Positions 57,301-64,000 of a DNA stretch of 64,000 nt are shown here, piece by piece. How positions within the stretch are numbered: the stretch's first letter is position 1; each line of letters begins with the position of its first letter. The notes under the pieces were generated by a model that searched no databases, was not told the origin of the DNA, and saw nothing but the letters and a program-made list of their open reading frames with translations. The translations under genes and the position numbers were made by a program. Origin of the DNA: Pisolithus tinctorius (Eukaryota > Basidiomycota > Agaricomycetes > Boletales > Pisolithaceae); the NCBI GenBank assembly GCA_024663395.1, contig JANFAH010000038.1, positions 558,001-622,000 on the forward strand, read 5' to 3'.

Positions 57301-59104
57301 GGGCTCCTCCACGATCTCATTGCAGTTGCGGTCCTGGTGCAAACTTTCCAAGACAGGTCCTCCTTCATACTCATCAAACCTGCGATCGAAACGCTTCCAT
57401 CGTTGACCTTGGTATGCAGGGAGGTATACCGGTGGAGTTGGACGTGGGAAATGGTACATCGTTCCAGCTGACCAGTCCTTGACATGCTTGCGTCGCTGGA
57501 TGATCTCAAGAGGATCATCTGGAGTGGATTCCCCTTCGACTCGATGACCATGGGCAGCCCGAGGAGGAAGTCGATCCCTGGCTCTGGCCCTGCTCACATA
57601 AGGGTAGCGCCGAAGGAGATCCCTGAGACGCTGAGACTTGGCATCCAGAGGCAAAGGATGGTCTTCACCTTCATCTTCAGTGTCAGTCGGAAAGTCACCA
57701 TCGGAGTGCACATCAGGGTTCACTACATTGCTGGAGTCATCCCCCCTTTGGCAGCGAAGGCAGTTGGCCCCAATGACATTCAACTCACGGACGATGGTAG
57801 CATGTTGCTCTCCAGATGATTGGTTTTCCACATCCATGAGGATGTCTTCACCGATGGCTTCGGTGTCGTCCCACTGTGTCCATATGTGACCAGGGGAAGG
57901 GTGGTTGTAGACAAGTAACGATAGTCCTCCCAGCACCTTCGACAGCCCTCCTTCACCATGACAAGCATTCTAAGGCGGAGACGATGACCACAAGGAATTG
58001 GAGGGATGTGGATGGTAGGCCTGCCATCACCAGATAGCCCTCCTCTCATGAGTGACTCCATGACAAAGGATGCAATGGGCCCACAGTCGAAACCGTTCTG
58101 TGACCAATTGTACACCTGCACATCAACTTGGGTTGGGTCGATGGCATCGAATCCATGAAGAGATGCTATGCGTGTCCAGTAGAAAGGGCCATTCCATGTG
58201 TTCCAGTCATCGCGCAGTGGGTCATAGTGGGGATGGGGGGTTTCTGGGACGCGTTCGATGCGCCTTCCAAGGATGAATGCAAGGTTCAACCAATAGTCAA
58301 AGACTGCAACAAAGAAGTGACTGTTTTGCATGACCACAAAGGCAATGGGAACAGATGGATCGGCAGGATGGGAATCGAAGAGATGGCGTTGACGAAAAAA
58401 TTGAATCTCCTGTGCATCTGGTAAGGCATGGGTGCCCCCACTGACAGATGGAATGACAGAGAACAAGTCGGCATAGCGGACATGCATCCTGCCCTGGACA
58501 GCATACCATTGGGACAGGAGATGAAAGTTGAGGATGCTGGCATCGATCCAAGTTTCATACCGGAGAGTCCCTAGGGTCTGGTAGGCCATTGCCCATGTGG
58601 TAGGCCTGGCCATGGAACACACTTTCAGAAGCAATCATAAGCAGACAGAGAGAAAGAGTACAGAAGAGACTCACTGATGATATCACGTACAGAAGGCGCC
58701 CCTGACTCCTGACTCGAGTCCTGATGGGGTGGATGCGATGGTGCAACTGATGGGCCATGCACATTCACAAAGGAATCGTCAGAGGCATTGCTTTGATGCT
58801 CCTCTTCTGACCCACTCAAGTGGTTTACCATGGCCTGGCACTTCTCATATATCTGGTTCAGTTCATCCTCATCAACAGAGGATTCTGGATCTTCTGGAGG
58901 AGTCATTGCTCTGGAAAGGAGACCACCCATTATTACACTGTAGGATGGGGACAGTGGAGAAGAGCATGCTGAGTCTGAATGATGAGATGGAGGAGAAATG
59001 GCCTTCATGACATTGTCAAATGCAAGTCTGATTTCACTTTCATCAGTGGAGGATGCATTGGAAGCAGCTCTGAGGGCTCTCTGGGAACGTGTCTGGGGTG
59101 CCAT
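54365..59104 (-). CDS. Large gene with Ulp1-type cysteine protease domain, apparently frameshifted
   Basis: Starts MAPQTRSQRALRAASN at 59104; exon 1 is 59104-58675, exon 2 begins at 58621. The catalytic region of a C48/Ulp1-like SUMO-type protease follows: QNSHFFVAVFDYWLNLAF (His, then Asp) and SQNGFDCGPIASFVMESL (Cys). Downstream are very long frames, to GDWMPWKLPLG (57936-56040), then GLWRLDALEASFGAGGYL to LAQLSGLGQW (56085-55109). A last part follows (55070-54541, 54547-54365) ending ARKPPARRGKATS. The frame changes once near 57914 (RYL / VYNHP) and again near 56086 (a short A-run after CDE). Each is consistent with one lost base, so either the gene is decaying or the assembly has indels. 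The family is unknown to me beyond the protease; such proteases occur in several eukaryotic DNA transposons. Confidence 0.65.
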
Positions 59105-59483
59105 GGCGGTGGAATGTTGGTTCTTTGCCGATCCCAAACACGTAATGCCGCCCAACCCAAAGAAAATTTTTCAGGGTCCACCCTGGCTAACCGAGAATTG
59201 CAAGCGACGTCACGGGTTACCCTCCGACTTTTTACTTCGCCTCCCAACCCTACATGGCCCCTCCATCCAACAAGACCTTTCTTTCCCTTCCATCATCCTC
59301 CAAGCTAAGTGGTAGGTCTCCATTAGACACCAGCAGTCATTTAAGCTCATCCAGCCAGTGACGAACCTCACTGGTGCAGGTGAAGACATCCTGGATGGAA
59401 GGGAGGAAGTTCCAGAACACATGACCCACACCTTCCAAAGAGGTGATAAGTAAGAAAAGACTGGATGGGCATGTCGTTTGCTG
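59105..59483. other. Intergenic, no gene recognised
   Basis: Divergent 5' region between the Ulp1-type gene (minus) and the BAH-like gene (plus). No motif was assigned. CpG content is higher around 59100-59240 than in the surrounding block. Confidence 0.4.
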
Positions 59484-60475
59484 ATGGAAGCTTTAATTAG
59501 CATCTTTGTAAATGGCGACGATGGCAGCCTGTGGTATGCTGTGATCAAGGACATCAGAGTCCAATGGTTGAAGAAAAGTCATGTAAGAGACTTCCAGTGC
59601 CATGTGGGTGTCCACCCTTCTGACATGCAGTACAGAAGGCATGGGTTGAAGTGCAGTGGTACTACAGCAGGAGCGATATAGGAGACAAAAAGTGAGCTGG
59701 CTGCCATCAAGTTCCTTGTACCTTTGACTCACTCACAAACAGCATGAGAAAATACATTGGCAACAATGAGCTGGTTCTATCGGACCACAATGACATCATT
59801 GAACCAGAGGCCATCGTGTGTAAGTCATCCCTGAATTTTGTATACAGCTTGGAAGCTCATGGAGAGCATAGCGCCAGCAGATATCACATCTTTCAGTGCA
59901 GAAAGGTGTTTTGGTCCTTTGATAGGACCAAAGGATATGTATACACAGTGGACCATGAGCGCACATGGTAAACAAGTCATCCAGGTATGGATGAATGGCA
60001 TGACACCGATTTTTGAAAAACTCCTGACATAAACTACACCCCATCAGGGCCCCTTCCATGCTTGCTCTGTCTGTGAAAAACCATATAACCCAGACAAAGC
60101 TGAACAACGTATTGTCGAACCTGCAAAAATTGGTTCCACTGCAGTTGTTTACAGAAACTTGCAAAGGGAAGCACCAGACCCCTGGAAATCACAAAGGAAG
60201 TCCTAAATGGGACAGGTCTCTCACTGCAGGATATTCAGGTGTGTGTCCTGTGCATTCCGATATGCAGGGGAAATGAGGGTGGTGTGGTGGGCAATGGTGA
60301 GGTTATGATGAGTATGTGGGAGGAGGTCAGAGAAGCACAGAACGGGCAGAGACAGGAGGTTGAAACTGGTCTACAAAGTCATATGACCAGTGACCTGATC
60401 CAACAGGCACAGAAGTCATATGCGTATTATCGATGCTCCCTCTGTTTTGCAGAAGGCAGAGAGTGTTACATATGA
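59484..60475 (+). CDS. Probable BAH-domain / zinc-finger-like gene or remnant
   Basis: The start region MEALISIFVNGDDGSLWYAV, IKDIRVQWLKK and, after an intron, FDSLTNSMRKYIGNNELVLS, DHNDIIEPEAIV resembles the BAH-domain pattern of a mushroom protein family. Further downstream FSAERCFGPLIGPKDMYTQW and a cysteine block HACSVCEKPYNPDKAEQRI (60060-60115) recall the PHD-like zinc finger that follows BAH in that family. I cannot place all introns, and later blocks (DPWKSQR) lead into unassigned sequence, so it could be truncated. It is likely chromatin-associated if functional. Confidence 0.4.
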
Positions 60476-60779
60476 TGTAGGCTCCTTCTTGGCTGTAGAA
60501 CCCTGACCCGAACAAATGCCAGCCATTGAACAGAAAGAAAGGAATTGGAAGAGGCCAGGGTGATGATTGGGAGGCTAAATACTGCATTGGTAGTGTCAGA
60601 TGCTGTGGTAGAACTGAATAAAGAGCAGCGGTGGGATCATGCACCAGTATGTGATATTTCAAAGATTTGTCAGACTGTCAGCACCATAGCACCTGGCCCC
60701 TCTACACGGATTACGACATTGAAAACACATGTAGGCATGATAGGCAGAATGCATCATGGACAAAAGCAGCAAACTGGAT
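60476..60779. other. Unassigned stretch
   Basis: A short open frame (60545-60787: MEEARVMIGRLNTALVVSDA, VVELNKEQRWDH) could be a helical C-terminal exon of the preceding BAH-like gene, but no splice pair fixes it. Nothing else is seen. Confidence 0.3.
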
Positions 60780-60787
60780 CCAAGTGA

Positions 60788-62180
60788 TTTAGATGGCCTT
60801 AATTACATCGGTAAAGGTGGATTGGACACGCTGAACAACAAGGAACATGGTCTAGCAAAATATAGAAAGAGGGGGGGGGAGGGGTCAGGTGGTCATACTC
60901 AGATTTCTCATATACCATCAGAGAAAGCATTTGTCAGGTTGCTACATCATGGATAGCCTTGCTGACACCGGTAAAGTTGGTTAAGACATGGTGGAAAATA
61001 GCGAAAATCACCTAGCAAAATATAGACTGGGTGAGGTCAGGTGGTCATGGACAAACTTATTATATACCGTCAGAGTCAGTGTTCGTCGGATTTCTACCAC
61101 TGTGGATGGTCTTACCGACATTGGTGAAGGTGGTCAAGACATGACGAACAATGACGAACATGGTCTAACAAAATATAAACAGGGGGAGGCCAGGCGGTCC
61201 TGCTCAAACTTATCATATACCATTGACACAAGCGTTCGTCAAGTTCCCACCACTGTGGATAGTCTTGGAAACATTGGTAAAGGGGATTAAGAGATGGGGA
61301 ACAGTGGAGAATGTGGTCTAGCAAAAATAGACTGGGGGAAGTCAGGTGGTCGTGCTCAAATTTATCATGTACCATCGGACCTAGTGTTCATCGGGTTTCT
61401 ACCACTGTAGATAGTCTTACTGACATTGGTAAAGGTGGTTAAGACATGACGAACAGTGGAACATCACCTAGCAAAATATAGAAAGGGGGGCAGGGGAGGG
61501 TTCAGGTGGTCATATTCAAATTTATCATATACCATCAGAGAAAACATTTGGCAGGTTGCTACATCATGGATAGTCTTTCTGACATTGGTAAATGTGGTTA
61601 AGACATGGCAGACAATGGAAAACATCGCCTAGCAAAATATAGACTGGGGAAGGTCAGGTGGTCATGCACAAACTTATCATATACTGTCAGAGTCAGAGTT
61701 TGTTGGATTTATACCACTGTGGATGGTCTTACTGACATTGGTAAAGGTGGTCAAGACATGACAAACAATGGCTACCACTGCCTAGCAACATATAGACAGG
61801 GGGAGGTCAGGTCGACATACTGAAACTTATCATATACCACTAAATACTGTGTTATGCAGGCTTTCCCCACATTGAAGTCACCCCGTAACATGGGTAAGTG
61901 AGGTTAAGATGTGCGGAACAACGAAGAACAAATATATGGAGAGGAGGAAGTCGGGTGGTCATACTGAAACTTATCATATACCACCAGAACCTGTGTTCAC
62001 CATGCTTCCACCACCTTAGGCAGTCTTACTAACATCGGTAAAGGTTGTGGTGACATGCCGAACAATGACGAACATGGTCTAGTGAAATGTAGACTGGGGG
62101 AAGTCGGGTGGCCATACTGAAAGGTGTTTTCAAGGCTTCTACCACCTTATTCTGTCTGAAAGATGTCGTGGTAAACCCAT
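60788..62180. repeat. Tandem array of a ~155-bp unit, about nine copies
   Basis: The unit is marked by GATAGTCTTACTGACATTGGTAAAGGTGG. Then come TTAAGACATG..GAACA, CTAGCAAAATATAGA, GGGGGAGGTCAGGTGGTCAT and TTATCATATACCATC. The first phrase recurs at about 60790, 60952, 61106, 61257, 61411, 61568, 61723, 61876 and 62020, so spacing is 144-162 bp. Copies are more diverged than in the 82-bp array. Open frames within are by-products. Confidence 0.9.
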
Positions 62181-62547
62181 GGTCCAGCAAAGTATCTACA
62201 GCGGGAAGTCAGGTGGTCATGCTGAAGCCGATCGGTTCCATAGCCTTCAACACTTTGGATAGTCTGCCCGACCACTTTACAGGGGGAATCAATGGTAATG
62301 GTGCTGAACAGGTATACTACTGTATTTGGCACGAGGGCTGACCTGCCCACCTTGTGATCAGTTTTATAAACTGGTCCATTACAGTATCTATCAGGACATG
62401 GAGTCTTCGTGCCTTGGACATGGTCAGTCTCACTGTATGTATATGGTGCATGACATGCACTATTTGCCTTACATTCCACTTACATAAGCGATCAATGATG
62501 GAGTTACATTTACAAGATAGATTATGTAATTGATCTTGACTACTACC
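62181..62547. other. 5' region of the terminal gene
   Basis: No gene is recognised. It ends in GATCTTGACTACTACC directly before the start codon, which loosely resembles the CTTGAACTCCTACCACC promoter motif of the helicase gene. Confidence 0.3.
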
Positions 62548-63575
62548 ATGGCTACCCAGTACTACCTGTCTTCCCTCGGATTCATCCACAATCTCAAAGC
62601 CTTGTTGAAAAAAGATCGACATGTCAGGTTGGCTGAAGGAGGCTCCGAAGGGACCATCTGGCCATGCCAGGTCACCCATGCTGATGGTAAAGTCGTCATG
62701 GAGCTCCCCCATCACTACTATGAGCCTATTCAGGCTTTCACCTGGAGAGAAAAGGCGATCCGGCTGGTGCTTCGCTTCAAGAAGAAGGGGGAGGTGGAGG
62801 TGGAAGAGCTGCTGGTGGAGAATCTGACCATGATCCTCACATATATGAACAGGGTTTTCGTTCAAGTAGTTGTGGAGGCGAAGAAAGTCAAACGCACAGA
62901 TCGCACACTCGATTGGCGCAGTCCGACATTAGACAACTACTTATTGATAGAATATTTCGTGCGGCGCCATGAACCAGCCCAGGTGAGGAATTATAGACGC
63001 AACAACGACCACAACATCAACCGCGCCAGCATTTCAGAGGTTGGTAAGTGTTTCGATTTCCTTGTAACCTTTTGCTGCCATTCACATACTTATACCACAG
63101 ACTGGGTTCGCCATGAGCGCACCCTGGGCAAGATGTGGTATGGGAGCCGGACTCAGTTCGAAATGGATGAGAAGATGAAGACTGTGGATGTGGCAAGGAA
63201 ACTGATCGACGTGATGGTGGACTTCTATGATCCAGTGGAGGATGAGGACCCTGACTGTAAGCACAGGGATACTTTCCTTCCCCATCTACTGAATTCTAAC
63301 TCGAAACAGTCGGATACACGTACAAAGAACATCTACAAGGCAGCGCTGCGGATAAAGGCAAGGGAAAGGCGCAGGGAGAGGGAGATGATATCATTGGAGG
63401 AGGTCATCGCAGTGGTGGGGTGCGTAGCAAGGGCAAGGGACGTGATAAGGGCAAGAGACGAGCGGGAGGGACCGTGAATGAGCGCAGAGCCTCTCAGAGG
63501 CTGAAAGATAAGCATAAGCAAAAGTCCCCCATGCCATCGCCCTCTGGATCTGACCACTCTTCGATGGATGTCTAA
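62548..63575 (+). CDS. Hypothetical basic protein
   Basis: I do not recognise this protein. Exons 62548-63043, 63101-63256 and 63310-63575 join to 305 residues with standard GT-AG introns. The N-terminal two-thirds looks folded: MATQYYLSSLGFIHNLKALL, WPCQVTHADGKVVMELPHHY, VRRHEPAQVRNYRRNN and LGKMWYGSRTQFEMDEKMKT. The last 85 residues are Gly/Lys/Arg-rich (KGKGRDKGKRRAGG) and Ser-rich, suggesting nucleic-acid binding or nuclear location. An upstream in-frame TTG (62530) was not used. CpG content is normal again in this gene, unlike the block to its left. Function is unknown. Confidence 0.7.
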
Positions 63576-64000
63576 GGCATTAAAGATATCATTTGTACAT
63601 ATATATAGATCAATGTACTTGGTAGACGTCTCCATCGATTGTACATCAGACACAGAAGTGGGATCATAGGTGTCAAATAATAATGGCCTTTATAGGCTGT
63701 TCTGCACATGTACATGTAATTGCTGCTGCCAGAAGTGCTGGGATTTCTCCCTGAGATTTTCCTGGAACTGGCTGACTCCATTCATTAGACTAGAGATTTA
63801 CAAGTGTCTCCATTCCCATTCAGTGAAGCTACTTGACCAATGAAAAATCATGTCGAGTCCCATCACACTACAATGAATACACTAGATCAGATTCTGGCAC
63901 AACCCAAAGCAACAGCAACATGCATTGTATGCTATTTGAAGTTTGGCAGTCATGGGGCCTGTCATGCAATCGACAAGGAGGTGGGATGTATGGTGTTTCA
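63576..64000. other. 3' flank, nothing recognised
   Basis: Low-complexity AT-rich start (ATATATATAGATC at 63600) and no open frame with a recognisable motif before the window ends. Confidence 0.5.

Noticed and set aside
60788..61823. Open frames with repeated LAKYR and DIGKGG phrases
   Set aside because: They arise from the 155-bp tandem repeat.

Overview
This window is nuclear DNA of a filamentous basidiomycete, most likely an Agaricomycete. The genes are densely interrupted by 50-90 nt introns, and the gene families are typical of that group: Kre9-like GPI proteins, Rrt8-like proteins, AIG-like P-loop GTPases, and BTB and BAH proteins. No gene was identified by database search; all calls rest on reading the translations and rebuilding splice sites by hand.

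Region 1 (1-30 kb, ordinary CpG content) is housekeeping sequence. NIF3 (minus) is followed by an unidentified minus-strand gene, then ATP23, a Kre9/Knh1-like GPI protein, and the ubiquitin-L40 fusion (minus). Next come a DEDDh exonuclease-fold protein with a lost active site, and a zone of decayed sequence holding an uncharacterised-family pseudogene and a DUS1 pseudogene. DSK2 (minus) and a dienelactone hydrolase share a 127-bp divergent promoter. ATG101 (minus) and an Rrt8-like membrane protein (minus) follow, then an apparently intact DUS1. Downstream of DUS1 lie gene fragments: part of an uncharacterised gene, the last three exons of RPN7, and a broken BTB gene.

Region 2 (about 30.9-35.6 kb) is AT-richer and CpG-poor. 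It is dominated by a minisatellite of about 27 copies of an 82-bp unit. Region 3 (35.7-41 kb) returns to normal composition and carries a P-loop GTPase gene (minus) and a complete 23-exon ISWI remodeller, divergently arranged.

Region 4 (41-62.5 kb) is CpG-depleted and looks like a large mobile or subtelomeric-type element. It holds 22-bp and 11-bp minisatellites, then a gene joining C2H2-like fingers, a cryptic tyrosine-recombinase domain and a RecQ-like helicase. Two small genes and a very large Ulp1-protease gene (minus) follow, then a BAH-like gene and a 155-bp tandem array. From 43.4 to 53.2 kb, about 22 copies of a 20-bp palindrome (consensus ATAAGCGACCGGTCGCTTAT) are scattered through it, mostly inside introns. 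The copies differ mainly by CpG transitions. Three genes of this block share a promoter motif. The helicase gene has two in-frame TGA codons that look like CGA-to-TGA changes, and the Ulp1 gene has apparent one-base frameshifts, so at least parts are decaying. The last gene (62.5-63.6 kb) is an intact basic protein of unknown function.

The observations most worth following are the tyrosine-recombinase signature in the helicase gene, the intron-borne palindrome family with its tandem amplification of 48-nt exons, four GC-AG introns, several micro-exons, and the catalytically dead exonuclease.
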